Source of the DNA: Bin55 sp028819195
Lineage (GTDB): Bacteria; Pseudomonadota; Gammaproteobacteria; Pseudomonadales; Azotimanducaceae
Direction of reading: 5' to 3'
Length of the DNA: 64,000 nucleotides
NCBI GenBank assembly: GCA_028819195.1
Contig: JAPPMF010000012.1
Span: forward strand, 186,001-250,000
The translations under genes and the position numbers were made by a program. Below the pieces are notes generated by a model, which saw only the letters and a list, made by a program, of their open reading frames with translations, searched no databases and had not been told where the DNA came from. Positions 17,872-26,938 of this stretch are shown here, piece after piece (within the stretch, counting starts at the first letter, position 1; every line of letters begins with the position of its first letter).

Positions 17872-19311
17872 TCACTTACTAGATTTACGACGATTCACAG
17901 CATGGATTGCGTTACCATTGACACCAAGGGCTGCTTCGTGCACGGATTCGGACAATGACGGATGGGCAAACATTGTTAGCGCGAGGTCTTCTGCAGTTGC
18001 ACCAAATTCCATCGCAATCACACCCTGAGCTATTAATTCGGATGCTTGTGAACCAATGATGTGTATGCCACGGACTCGATCGGTTGCCTTATCGGCAATA
18101 ATCTTGACCATACCATCCGTATCGTTGGCTGCGATGGCGCGACCGTTGGCAGCATACGAAAACATACCAGACTTGAATTCATCCCCCATAGCTTGAATCT
18201 CGGATTCGGTTTCTCCCACCCAAGCAATTTCCGGATGTGTATAAATCACGGAAGGAACGGTATCGTAGTTCACCAGTGGTTTATGTCCAGCAATGCGTTC
18301 AGCTACCATCACTCCTTCTTCCATACCTTTGTGGGCCAACTTCGGTCCCCGAACAACATCGCCAACGGCATATATATCCGGTGCACTAGTCGAACACAAG
18401 TCGTTCACAAATAACGAACCACGTTCATCAGCCTTGATGGCGCTACCTTCACTTAATAGACCTTCCGTGTACGGTCGACGACCCACGGCGACAATAATCT
18501 TGTCGCATGCATAAGTCTGATCTTCACCTTTTAACTGGTAGTTCACACTCACGGAACCGTTGCTTACCTCGGTACCAACAACACGGGCACCTAAGCGAAT
18601 ATCTAGTCCCTGTTGTTTAAATATCCGCAACGCATCACGCGCAATACGACGATCAACCATCGGTAGAAAATCGTCAAGCGCTTCCAATATCACAACTTCG
18701 GAACCCAGTCTTCGCCATACACTACCCAACTCCAGCCCAATAATTCCCGCGCCGATAATGCCTAGTTTTTTTGGTACTTTATCGAACTCCAAAGCCCCGG
18801 TCGAATCTACGATGAATTCATTATCCAAAGGTGCTGCACTGATTTCCATTGGCACCGAACCTGGAGCAAGGATCACGTGCTTTGCATCGATTACTTCACT
18901 TGTACCATCGTGTCCACGGTAAGAGACTTGTTTTCCGTGTCCTAACTGACCAACGCCAGGCAAGAAAGTCACGCCATTGCCAGTGAACAGAGTCTGGATT
19001 CCTCCAGTTAACCGCTTTACGACCGAGTCTTTAAAGGCCATCATTTGGCTGATGTCCATCGTTGGTTCCGATACTCCTATTCCTATTTCAGCGTACTCTT
19101 TAGTATCCTTGAATTTCTGAGAAATGTCCAACAACGCTTTTGACGGGATACATCCCCAATTTAAACATGTTCCCCCTAAAGTCGGTTTTCGTTGCGCATC
19201 GACTGACTTATCGATACAGATGGTCTTGAATCCTAACTGCGCACAACGAATGGCAGCGGCGTATCCGGCCGGACCCGCGCCGATAACTACTAAGTCAGTC
19301 GTTCTATCCAT
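17872..19311 (-). CDS. lpdA: Dihydrolipoyl dehydrogenase of the 2-oxoglutarate dehydrogenase complex (E3)
   Basis: E3 reoxidises dihydrolipoamide using FAD and NAD. The FAD loop is VVIGAGPAGYAAAI at residues 8-21. The redox-active pair is C49 and C54 in GGTCLNWGCIPSK. The NAD loop is GIIGAGIIGLELG, and the C-terminal catalytic histidine is in MFAHPSLSE. At 479 residues it is typical. The gene lies between sucB and sucC, as in Pseudomonas, so it is a dedicated E3 for this complex rather than the one of the pyruvate complex. Confidence 0.96.
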   Translation of the reverse strand: MDRTTDLVVIGAGPAGYAAAIRCAQLGFKTICIDKSVDAQRKPTLGGTCLNWGCIPSKALLDISQKFKDTKEYAEIGIGVSEPTMDISQMMAFKDSVVKRLTGGIQTLFTGNGVTFLPGVGQLGHGKQVSYRGHDGTSEVIDAKHVILAPGSVPMEISAAPLDNEFIVDSTGALEFDKVPKKLGIIGAGIIGLELGSVWRRLGSEVVILEALDDFLPMVDRRIARDALRIFKQQGLDIRLGARVVGTEVSNGSVSVNYQLKGEDQTYACDKIIVAVGRRPYTEGLLSEGSAIKADERGSLFVNDLCSTSAPDIYAVGDVVRGPKLAHKGMEEGVMVAERIAGHKPLVNYDTVPSVIYTHPEIAWVGETESEIQAMGDEFKSGMFSYAANGRAIAANDTDGMVKIIADKATDRVRGIHIIGSQASELIAQGVIAMEFGATAEDLALTMFAHPSLSESVHEAALGVNGNAIHAVNRRKSSK

Positions 19312-19323
19312 TATCCCCTCCTG

Positions 19324-20544
19324 TTATAACTCTAAAAGAATCCGGGCTGGATCTTCAAGCATTCCCTTAATCGAAACCAAAAAGCGTACAGCTTCAGCAC
19401 CATCAATTAATCGGTGATCGTAAGACAATGCTAGATACATCATTGGTCTAATCACGATCTCACCATGTTCCACGATAGGCCGTTCTTCAATCTTGTGCAT
19501 CCCTAAGATCGCGGTCTGTGGTGGATTTAAAATCGGTGTCGATAGTAGCGAACCGAACACTCCTCCGTTGGAAATCGTAAACGTTCCGCCCTGCATGTCT
19601 TCAATGGCGAGTTTTCCTTCCCGTGCCTGCTTACCAAACTTTGCGATCTGATCTTCAATCTGTGCTAACCCTAGAGCATCGGCATTTCGAACAACCGGTA
19701 CGACCAATCCACGTTCGGTACTCACTGCCACTCCAATATCGTAGTATCCATGATACAAAATGTCATTGTTATCAATCGAAGCATTAACTAACGGAAAGCG
19801 TTTTAAGGCTTCGACCGATGCGCGCACAAAGAAACTCATAAAACCCAATTTCGTTCCGTGGTGTACTTTTTGAAATTCTTCCTGGTATTGTTTACGCATA
19901 CGAATGATTGGTTGCATATTCACTTCGTTAAACGTCGTCAACATTGCTGCGTTGTGCTGGGCTTCGACTAATCGTTTAGCAATAGTCGTACGAAGTCTGG
20001 ACATCGGCACGCGTCGTTCGATTCGTTCCCCCTCCTCTTCTCGTTTTTCAAAAGCCGGTGGTTGACTTGGAGCTTTTTCTGCTTGGGGTACGTTCGGTTC
20101 AACGCGAGTTAGTTGCGTTGATGTCAAGACGTCTTCTTTCGTGATTAGACCTCGACGACCAGTGCCAGTAACCTTAGTAAGGTCAATACCTTTTTCTTGC
20201 GCTAACTTCCTTGCTGACGGCGAAGCAATCGTTTGTCCGCCTCTACCCTGATCAATTTCTGTATCTTTTCCGTGTTCAACTTGTTCATCACCGTCGAGCA
20301 CGGCTGTTCCTTCCGCAACCACAGCGATCAACTCAGAACCACCCACGGTTTCGCCTTCCTGTTTAGCGATTTTGATGATCTTACCTGAAATTGGTGAAGG
20401 GATTTCAAGTGTTGTTTTTTCAGTCTCAATATCGGCTAAAAGTTCGTCGCGATCGACTTGTTCACCTTCTTTTTTGTACCATTTTGTCAGTTCGCCTTCG
20501 GAAATAGATTCTGGAAAGGCAGGAGTTTTAATCTCAGTAGTCAA
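19324..20544 (-). CDS. sucB: Dihydrolipoyllysine succinyltransferase (E2 of 2-oxoglutarate dehydrogenase)
   Basis: E2 moves the succinyl group from E1 to CoA through a swinging lipoyl arm. One lipoyl domain occupies residues 1-80, with the lipoylated K43 in DIETEKTTLEI. The E3-binding domain is near residues 110-145 (ASPSARKLAQEKGIDL). The catalytic acyltransferase domain runs from about 185 to 406, ending with the active-site SYDHRLIDGAEAV. The length of 406 residues is normal. It overlaps sucA by 4 bp and precedes lpd by 12 bp. Confidence 0.97.
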   Translation of the reverse strand: MTTEIKTPAFPESISEGELTKWYKKEGEQVDRDELLADIETEKTTLEIPSPISGKIIKIAKQEGETVGGSELIAVVAEGTAVLDGDEQVEHGKDTEIDQGRGGQTIASPSARKLAQEKGIDLTKVTGTGRRGLITKEDVLTSTQLTRVEPNVPQAEKAPSQPPAFEKREEEGERIERRVPMSRLRTTIAKRLVEAQHNAAMLTTFNEVNMQPIIRMRKQYQEEFQKVHHGTKLGFMSFFVRASVEALKRFPLVNASIDNNDILYHGYYDIGVAVSTERGLVVPVVRNADALGLAQIEDQIAKFGKQAREGKLAIEDMQGGTFTISNGGVFGSLLSTPILNPPQTAILGMHKIEERPIVEHGEIVIRPMMYLALSYDHRLIDGAEAVRFLVSIKGMLEDPARILLEL

Positions 20545-23408
20545 CGGTTTTCTTCCAACTGTCCATAAAGTGCCCCTTCAACGACCTCCCGCTGTTGCCG
20601 TGCATGGCGTGCTGGTGAGCCAACTGCTGGGGCTGCATAAGGTTTTCGTCCGACATAGCACAACCTAATGTTCGGATGGGTTTGAGCAATCACTCGATCC
20701 ATGTGATGACGACTAGAAAACCATGCTCCTTGATTTTGTGGTTCTTCTTGACACCACACAATCTCGCGTAGGTTAGTGTACTTACGGAGGACTTTAAGTA
20801 AATCGTCTCGCGGAAACGGGTACAGTTGTTCTAGACGAACGATGGCTATATCTTTTCGTTTATCCTCACGCCGTCGCGTCAGTAAGTCGTAGAAGACTTT
20901 ACCAGAACATAGTACTAATCGCTCAATGCCTGATTTTTTTAATGAATCAAATTCATCAATCACATTCCTAAAAGTTCCCTGAGAAAATTCATCTATAGTG
21001 GAACTCGCTAACTTATGTCGTAGCAAACTCTTCGGTGTAAATACGATTAGTGGGCGACGCATCATACGAATCATTTGTCGTCGTAATAAATGAAAGATTT
21101 GTGCTGGTGTTGTTGGAATACAAATTTGTATGTTGTGTTGAGCACAGCTTTGTAGGTAACGTTCGAGTCGAGCAGAGGAATGTTCGGGACCCTGCCCTTC
21201 AAGTCCGTGCGGTAGCAGGACCACTAAACCACATTGTCGACCCCATTTCGTCTCACCGCTCGAAATAAACTGATCAAATACAACTTGCGCCCCGTTAGCA
21301 AAGTCACCGAACTGAGCTTCCCAAATCACTAATGTAGTCGGTGATGTAGTTGCATAACCATACTCGAACGCCAGGACAGCTTCCTCGGAAAGTAATGAAT
21401 CGTAAATTTCGAAGCGTTGATCGTCGAATGCTTCTTCCAGTGGAATCAATTGTTCGCCCGTTTTTTGACAGTAAATGCTGGCGTGTCGATGAGAAAATGT
21501 TCCAACTCCTACATCTTGTCCCGTGATTCGTACGTCGAAACCGTCTTCTAGCAACGAGGCGTATGCAGCCATTTCGCCGAATCCCCAGTTGATCGGTTTA
21601 CCACCGGCTGCCATTGCACGACGATCGTCATAAATTCCTTGTACTTGTTTGTGTAATAGAAATCCCTGCCGAACCGTATTAGCTCGAGCCATGACCTCTC
21701 GCAATCTTTTCAGCGAAATGGCAGTGTCAGCTTTATCAGTCCAATCATGTCCTAAATACGGTCGCCAATCCACGAACATTTGTGTATCAGGTTCACTGAC
21801 TACCGACAGGGCGATAGGTTCTTCATTGTCTAATCGAGTACGAATTTGACGCGCAAGTGCTTGGGCTTCTTTGTCAGTAACGACTCCTTCACTTACTAGT
21901 CTTTCGGCATAAATCTGTCTAGTTGTTGGATGTTTTCGAATCTGTTGGTACATCAAAGGTTGCGTCTTCATTGGATCTTCCGCTTCATTGTGACCACGAC
22001 GCCGATAACAAACCAAGTCGATCACAACATCTTTGCCAAAAACGTTAACATAATCAGAGGCAATCTGTGCTACGTACACAACAGCCTCTGGATCATCGGC
22101 ATTTACGTGAAATATTGGCGCTCCTATTATCTTTGCAACCTCGCTACAGTATTCCGTCGAGCGCGCATCGTCGGGACGACTCGTCGTGAATCCGATTTGA
22201 TTATTTATGATGATGTGAAGAGTTCCACCAGTGGAATATCCCCTGGTTTGTGACATCTGAAACGTTTCCATCACGACACCCTGACCTGCAATGGAAGCAT
22301 CACCGTGAATAAGGATTGGGAATACTTGTTCGCGGTGAAAATCTTGTCGTCGATCTTGCCGAGCTCGACAAGAACCTTCTACCACGGGATCGACAATTTC
22401 TAGGTGAGAAGGATTAAATGAGAGGGCGAGATGGATTTCTTTTCCATGCGTTTCGAGATTACTCGAAAATCCCATGTGGTATTTGACGTCGCCAGTTTCG
22501 TATAGTTGGGCAGCGGTACCTTCAAACTCATCAAACAGAATACTAGTCTCTTTCCCCAATATATTGACGAGCACGTTTAACCTTCCGCGATGGGCCATTC
22601 CAATGACGATTTCATTGACACGCCACATTCCAGCGCGCTGGGTAATTTCGTGCAACATCGGAATCAAGCTTTCGCCGCCTTCTAAACCGAAACGTTTCGT
22701 TCCAGGGTACCGATTCTGCAAATATCGTTCTAGTCCTTCGGCAGCGGTCAAACGTTCAAGAATTCGTTTTTTCGTCTCTTCACTAAACTGCATCTGCGAG
22801 TGCACACTTTCTAAGCAGCCACGTATCCATAATCTCTCTTGTGTGGACGACACTCCCGTATACTCAGTACCGATACTACCACAGTAGGTCTTCTCCAGCG
22901 CCTCCACAATATCTCGAAGTGACCGTTCTTCTTCCTTGAACAAATACGTCGAACCAGTCTTATAAACCGTGTCTAAATCAGCGATCGACAACCCGTGAAA
23001 ATCCAGCTCTAAGTCGGGTGCCTGTTCAGACTTCCAGGCATTCAATGGATCAATTTTTGCTTTGCGATGTCCCCGTGATTGATAAGCCTCGATCAATTCT
23101 GAAACAGCAGTCTGCTTACGTTCATGATCGCTTAGAACTGAAGTACTAACCCGTTCAGGTTGAATCTTGAGTCGATTACGACCTAAGCGTTCAAAATGGT
23201 TAATGATCCCGCTGTGTGGAATGTCATTGTGAGGCGATTGAGTCCGTGGGAGAGTACCAAAGTATTCGCGCCACTCTTGCGGGACGCTGTTGGCATTTTC
23301 CAAATAGTTCTCGTAGAGCGCTTCGATATACGCGACACTCCCACCCGACAAGTGTGAGCTCGCTTCCATACGTTGCAAAAATGAATCAGCCAATCCAACT
23401 TCCCTCAA
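20541..23408 (-). CDS. sucA: 2-oxoglutarate dehydrogenase E1 component
   Basis: E1 decarboxylates 2-oxoglutarate with thiamine diphosphate. The N-terminus has the E2-binding helix motif VAYIEALYENYLENANSVP. MAHRGRLNVLVNILGK and the ThDP site GDASIAGQGVVMETFQMS...INNQIGFTTS are intact, as is FSHRHASIYCQKTGE in the C-terminal transketolase domain. At 955 residues it is slightly longer than the 933 of E. coli. It starts 9 bp downstream of sdhB and overlaps sucB by 4 bp. Confidence 0.97.
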   Translation of the reverse strand: MREVGLADSFLQRMEASSHLSGGSVAYIEALYENYLENANSVPQEWREYFGTLPRTQSPHNDIPHSGIINHFERLGRNRLKIQPERVSTSVLSDHERKQTAVSELIEAYQSRGHRKAKIDPLNAWKSEQAPDLELDFHGLSIADLDTVYKTGSTYLFKEEERSLRDIVEALEKTYCGSIGTEYTGVSSTQERLWIRGCLESVHSQMQFSEETKKRILERLTAAEGLERYLQNRYPGTKRFGLEGGESLIPMLHEITQRAGMWRVNEIVIGMAHRGRLNVLVNILGKETSILFDEFEGTAAQLYETGDVKYHMGFSSNLETHGKEIHLALSFNPSHLEIVDPVVEGSCRARQDRRQDFHREQVFPILIHGDASIAGQGVVMETFQMSQTRGYSTGGTLHIIINNQIGFTTSRPDDARSTEYCSEVAKIIGAPIFHVNADDPEAVVYVAQIASDYVNVFGKDVVIDLVCYRRRGHNEAEDPMKTQPLMYQQIRKHPTTRQIYAERLVSEGVVTDKEAQALARQIRTRLDNEEPIALSVVSEPDTQMFVDWRPYLGHDWTDKADTAISLKRLREVMARANTVRQGFLLHKQVQGIYDDRRAMAAGGKPINWGFGEMAAYASLLEDGFDVRITGQDVGVGTFSHRHASIYCQKTGEQLIPLEEAFDDQRFEIYDSLLSEEAVLAFEYGYATTSPTTLVIWEAQFGDFANGAQVVFDQFISSGETKWGRQCGLVVLLPHGLEGQGPEHSSARLERYLQSCAQHNIQICIPTTPAQIFHLLRRQMIRMMRRPLIVFTPKSLLRHKLASSTIDEFSQGTFRNVIDEFDSLKKSGIERLVLCSGKVFYDLLTRRREDKRKDIAIVRLEQLYPFPRDDLLKVLRKYTNLREIVWCQEEPQNQGAWFSSRHHMDRVIAQTHPNIRLCYVGRKPYAAPAVGSPARHARQQREVVEGALYGQLEENR

Positions 23409-23417
23409 CTAGTGATT

Positions 23418-24128
23418 TCACGTACCTTCTTTTAGTAATAGAGTTCGAATTTTGCCAATCGCCTGGGTGGGATTGAGATCCTTCGGACAGACGTTCGCAC
23501 AATTCATAATGGTCCGACATCGAAACACGCTGAAGGGGTCGTCGAGTTTTGCTAGACGTTCCGTCTTCGCAGTGTCACGACTATCTGCCAAGAAACGATA
23601 CGAATGTAACAATGCTGCTGGACCTAAAAATTTCTCGGGATTCCACCAAAACGACGGGCATGAAGTAGTACAACAAGCACAAAGTATACACTCATATAAA
23701 CCATCCAGTTTGTCTCGCTCTTCAATGCTCTGTAATCGTTCTTGAGTAGGTGGTGTCTCCTCGTTCACCAAAAACGGATCCACTCGTTCCAATTGCTTGT
23801 AAAACTGAGACATATCGACCACTAAATCTCGAATGACCGGTAATCCCGGTAGAGGTCGCAATACTAATCGATTGTTCTTCACAACTGCACCCAATGGAGT
23901 TTTACATGCAAGACCGTTTCGACCGTTTATATTCATCCCATCTGAACCACATACACCTTCGCGACAGGATCGCCGGTATGTAATACTAGGATCTTGTGTC
24001 TTGAGCAGTTCCAACACATCCAGCACCATTAAGTCTCGACCTTCAGGACGCTGAAATTCATAATCTTGGAGATGTGGTTCCGAATTCCACTCAGGATTAA
24101 ATCGGTAGATGCTTACACGCAAAGTCAA
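23418..24128 (-). CDS. sdhB: Succinate dehydrogenase iron-sulfur subunit
   Basis: SdhB passes electrons from the flavin of SdhA to ubiquinone through three clusters. The 2Fe-2S ligands are in RRSCREGVCGSDG and GLAC. The 4Fe-4S and 3Fe-4S ligands are in CILCACCTTSCPSFWW and CRTIMNCANVCPKDLNP. At 236 residues it is normal. It overlaps sdhA by 4 bp and leads straight into sucA, so the succinate dehydrogenase and 2-oxoglutarate dehydrogenase genes are likely one transcription unit. Confidence 0.97.
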   Translation of the reverse strand: MTLRVSIYRFNPEWNSEPHLQDYEFQRPEGRDLMVLDVLELLKTQDPSITYRRSCREGVCGSDGMNINGRNGLACKTPLGAVVKNNRLVLRPLPGLPVIRDLVVDMSQFYKQLERVDPFLVNEETPPTQERLQSIEERDKLDGLYECILCACCTTSCPSFWWNPEKFLGPAALLHSYRFLADSRDTAKTERLAKLDDPFSVFRCRTIMNCANVCPKDLNPTQAIGKIRTLLLKEGT

Positions 24129-25900
24129 TATTCTCTCTTGATTGGTTGGAATGGTTCAATCGATTCTGGCGAAAAATTCACATCCCGTTTTCGAATCTGT
24201 TTGTCGGTTGCAAAGTACAGAGAATGGCATAACCACTCCTCATCGTCGCGTTCTGTGAAATCGACTCGAGCATGGGCACCGCGACTTTCTTTGCGAGCCT
24301 CCGCGGTAATCGCCGTAGCTTCAGCAACTTCAAGTAGATTGTCTAATTCTAAAGCTTCGATACGAGCAGTATTAAACGTTTTTGACTTATCTTCCAAGTA
24401 ACAACGTGAAATTCTTTCTCTTAACTCAGCTAAAGTGCGAACAGAAACTTCCATGTTAGATTGTACGCGGAACACTCCAAAATTCATTTGCATCGTTTTC
24501 TGCAGTTCCGCCTTAAGCTGAGCCGGACTCTCTCCTGGCGTGGAGTCATCCCAGCGATTGATTCGGTCTAAGGCCATTTCCAGATCACTTGTTGTGGCGT
24601 CGCGCGTGCTGGTTCCCTGCGTCAAAACTTCCGTGATATGCAAGCCAGCGGCGCGTCCGAAGACGACTAAATCGAGCAAAGAATTTCCGCCGAGACGATT
24701 AGCGCCGTGAACTGATACGCAAGCGGCCTCGCCGGCTGCATACAAACCTTCGACGAGTTGATCTTCTCCATTTTCCTGAGTCAGTGCAGAACCATGCACG
24801 AACACAGGTACTCCTCCCATCATATAGTGGCAAGTCGGTACAACGGGTATCGGTTCCACCACTGGATCGACTAACGCATAAGTTCTGGATAGTTCAAGAA
24901 TCCCTGCTAAGCGAAGTTCTAAGGTTTCTTTACCCAGATGATCAAGTTTTAGCAATACGTGATCTTTCTCTGTTCCACATCCTCTACCCTCTTGGATTTC
25001 GATGATCATTGACCGCGAAACCACATCCCGGCTGGCGAGATCTTTAGCATTGGGTGCATAACGTTCCATGAATCGTTCGCCGCGAGCATTGACAAGGTAG
25101 CCACCTTCACCACGGCAACCTTCGGTTACCAATACTCCCAATGGATAGATACCGGTAGGATGGAATTGCCACATTTCGATATCTTGAATTGGCAGACCTT
25201 GTCGCAAGGTCATTGCCACACCGTCACCGGTATTTGTCAGAGCATTAGTGGTGCTAGCGTATATTCGCCCGGCGCCACCAGTGGCAAGTAGCGTTGCTTT
25301 AGCACAAATGTAGTAGGTTTTTCCAGTTTCAATACAAATTGCCACGACACCAGTGATCACTCCATCTTGATTCTTTACCAAGTCTACCGCGAACCATTCA
25401 CTGAGAAATGTGGTTCCTTCTTTGATATTTGCTTGGAACAAAGTATGGAGCAAAGCATGACCGGTCCGATCAACTGCGGCACAAGTGCGCGCCGCTTGAC
25501 CACCTTTCCCGAAATTTTTCGATTGGCCACCGAAGGGGCGTTGATAAATGCGTCCGGTTTCTGTTCGTGAGAACGGAAGTCCCATGTGTTCGAGTTCATA
25601 AACAACTTCCGGACCAATACTACACATATATTCGATTGCATCTTGATCGCCGATATAGTCCGAACCCTTAACGGTGTCATACATGTGCCAACGCCAATCG
25701 TCTTCTGGATCATCGCTGCCGATAGCACAGGTGATCCCTCCCTGTGCCGACACCGTATGAGATCGTGTTGGAAAGACTTTTGAAAGGACCGCAGTGCGAA
25801 AACCAGTCTTCGCTAGTTGTAAGCTCGCCCGCAGACCCGCACCTCCACCACCGATGATGAGTGCGTCAAATTCGAACTCGTGATATTGAGTCCGGGTCAT
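24125..25900 (-). CDS. sdhA: Succinate dehydrogenase flavoprotein subunit
   Basis: SdhA oxidises succinate to fumarate with covalently bound FAD. The FAD loop is LIIGGGGAGLRASLQLA (residues about 14-30), and the flavinylated histidine is H48 in TRSHTVSAQGG. Catalytic motifs follow: FHPTGIYPLGVLVTEGCRGEGG and HGANRLGGNSLLDLVVFGR. The length of 591 residues matches E. coli SdhA. It lies 7 bp downstream of sdhD. Confidence 0.97.
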   Translation of the reverse strand: MTRTQYHEFEFDALIIGGGGAGLRASLQLAKTGFRTAVLSKVFPTRSHTVSAQGGITCAIGSDDPEDDWRWHMYDTVKGSDYIGDQDAIEYMCSIGPEVVYELEHMGLPFSRTETGRIYQRPFGGQSKNFGKGGQAARTCAAVDRTGHALLHTLFQANIKEGTTFLSEWFAVDLVKNQDGVITGVVAICIETGKTYYICAKATLLATGGAGRIYASTTNALTNTGDGVAMTLRQGLPIQDIEMWQFHPTGIYPLGVLVTEGCRGEGGYLVNARGERFMERYAPNAKDLASRDVVSRSMIIEIQEGRGCGTEKDHVLLKLDHLGKETLELRLAGILELSRTYALVDPVVEPIPVVPTCHYMMGGVPVFVHGSALTQENGEDQLVEGLYAAGEAACVSVHGANRLGGNSLLDLVVFGRAAGLHITEVLTQGTSTRDATTSDLEMALDRINRWDDSTPGESPAQLKAELQKTMQMNFGVFRVQSNMEVSVRTLAELRERISRCYLEDKSKTFNTARIEALELDNLLEVAEATAITAEARKESRGAHARVDFTERDDEEWLCHSLYFATDKQIRKRDVNFSPESIEPFQPIKREY

Positions 25901-25907
25901 CCTAGAA

Positions 25908-26276
25908 TCACCAAATTACCCACAAACCCAATAATACATAGACTAAGAGGGCCAAGATTACGAATGCTTGAAATCCCCATCGGAGGACATTACCGAACGA
26001 TTTGAAGTGACCTTCATTCAGATAATCCGTACTCACCGTCCACATTCCAATCCATGCATGAATGGCGATCGCAATCAACGTCAAGGTACCAAAAACTCGC
26101 ATATAGATCGATTCGATATATGCGATCCAATCGGAATAAGTGAGGTTTGGATTTAACCACAAAAAACCGACGACACACACAACGTAAGCACCAATGATCA
26201 CCGCGGTGAGCCGTTGCAGCACAAAGTCCTTCAAGCCACTCGGTGACAAACTCGAAACGTTTATAACCATATCCAT
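25908..26276 (-). CDS. sdhD: Succinate dehydrogenase membrane anchor subunit
   Basis: This small subunit anchors the complex and helps bind haem b and ubiquinone. Three hydrophobic helices are visible in 122 residues. The motif LIAIAIHAWIGMWTVSTDYL holds the conserved histidine and the aspartate-tyrosine pair near the quinone site. It overlaps the end of sdhC by 16 bp in another frame and precedes sdhA by 7 bp. Confidence 0.93.
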   Translation of the reverse strand: MDMVINVSSLSPSGLKDFVLQRLTAVIIGAYVVCVVGFLWLNPNLTYSDWIAYIESIYMRVFGTLTLIAIAIHAWIGMWTVSTDYLNEGHFKSFGNVLRWGFQAFVILALLVYVLLGLWVIW

Positions 26277-26638
26277 CCTGCTAACAGCAACGATACAAGA
26301 ATTGACAAAATTAAAGCTATGAGTGCCGAAACCTTGCCTGCGCGTAAACTATCGCCAATGTGCAAGTCCATCAGTAGATGCCGGATACCGGCAATGAAGT
26401 GATACCCCACAAGTGAAAGCGAAATCCAAAGAATCACTGCGTAGACCGGTTCTCTGAACATTTGTTTGATCGAGTGAAAGGATTGTTCAGATTGGATTGA
26501 GTTGGCAAGTATCCAAAGAAAAAGTCCAGCCACGAAAAAGAGTAGAACCCCGCTTATTCGGTGAAGAATCGATACCAAAGCTGCTAGCGGTAATTCAACT
26601 TTCAATAAGTTTAGGAATACGGGACGGGAATCTTTCAC
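26261..26638 (-). CDS. sdhC: Succinate dehydrogenase cytochrome b556 subunit
   Basis: SdhC binds haem b and ubiquinone in the membrane. The signature SILHRISGVLLFF is near the N-terminus and the haem-ligand region HFIAGIRHLLMDLHIG is intact. Three membrane helices fit the 125 residues. I take the GTG at 26638 as start; no upstream ATG is in frame, and the protein would begin KDSRPVFLNLLKVELP like other SdhC proteins. It is the first gene of the sdhCDAB-sucAB-lpd-sucCD series. The 300 bp before it must contain the promoter. Confidence 0.93.
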   Translation of the reverse strand: MKDSRPVFLNLLKVELPLAALVSILHRISGVLLFFVAGLFLWILANSIQSEQSFHSIKQMFREPVYAVILWISLSLVGYHFIAGIRHLLMDLHIGDSLRAGKVSALIALILSILVSLLLAGWIWL

Positions 26639-26938
26639 GGCATGTACTTTGGTGCGGATTAACCTTAGAAATCTACTTGCAACGATGTATTATGATGAAT
26701 CAAAGATTTAGGACTCGATGCTGATCGTTGACGAAACCAAACTGATTCTGACTCGCGCAATAGAACTAGATGCAATGCAGTGTTGCGAACTCAAAGTATT
26801 GAAACACTTACTAGTCGTGTTTTTTTTCTGAGAATTCGGAATCAAGCCGTAGACAAAGTTCCTTACTAAATCAAGAACCTTCGAACCCTACGATTCGAAA
26901 GTCTTTGACTGTCCATTAATCGTACTCAGATCTGGGGA
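26639..26938. other. Non-coding gap upstream of sdhC
   Basis: These 300 bases separate the FG-GAP gene from sdhC. I see no gene, no tRNA and no convincing terminator. Two TTCGAA palindromes (near 26880 and 26894) and a run of eight or nine T (near 26820) are the only marks. The promoter of the sdh-suc genes should be here, but I cannot place -35 and -10 boxes with confidence. Confidence 0.5.

Noticed and set aside
26880..26900. Two TTCGAA sites that look like a T-arm of a tRNA
   Set aside because: No matching stem or acceptor arm, so not a tRNA.
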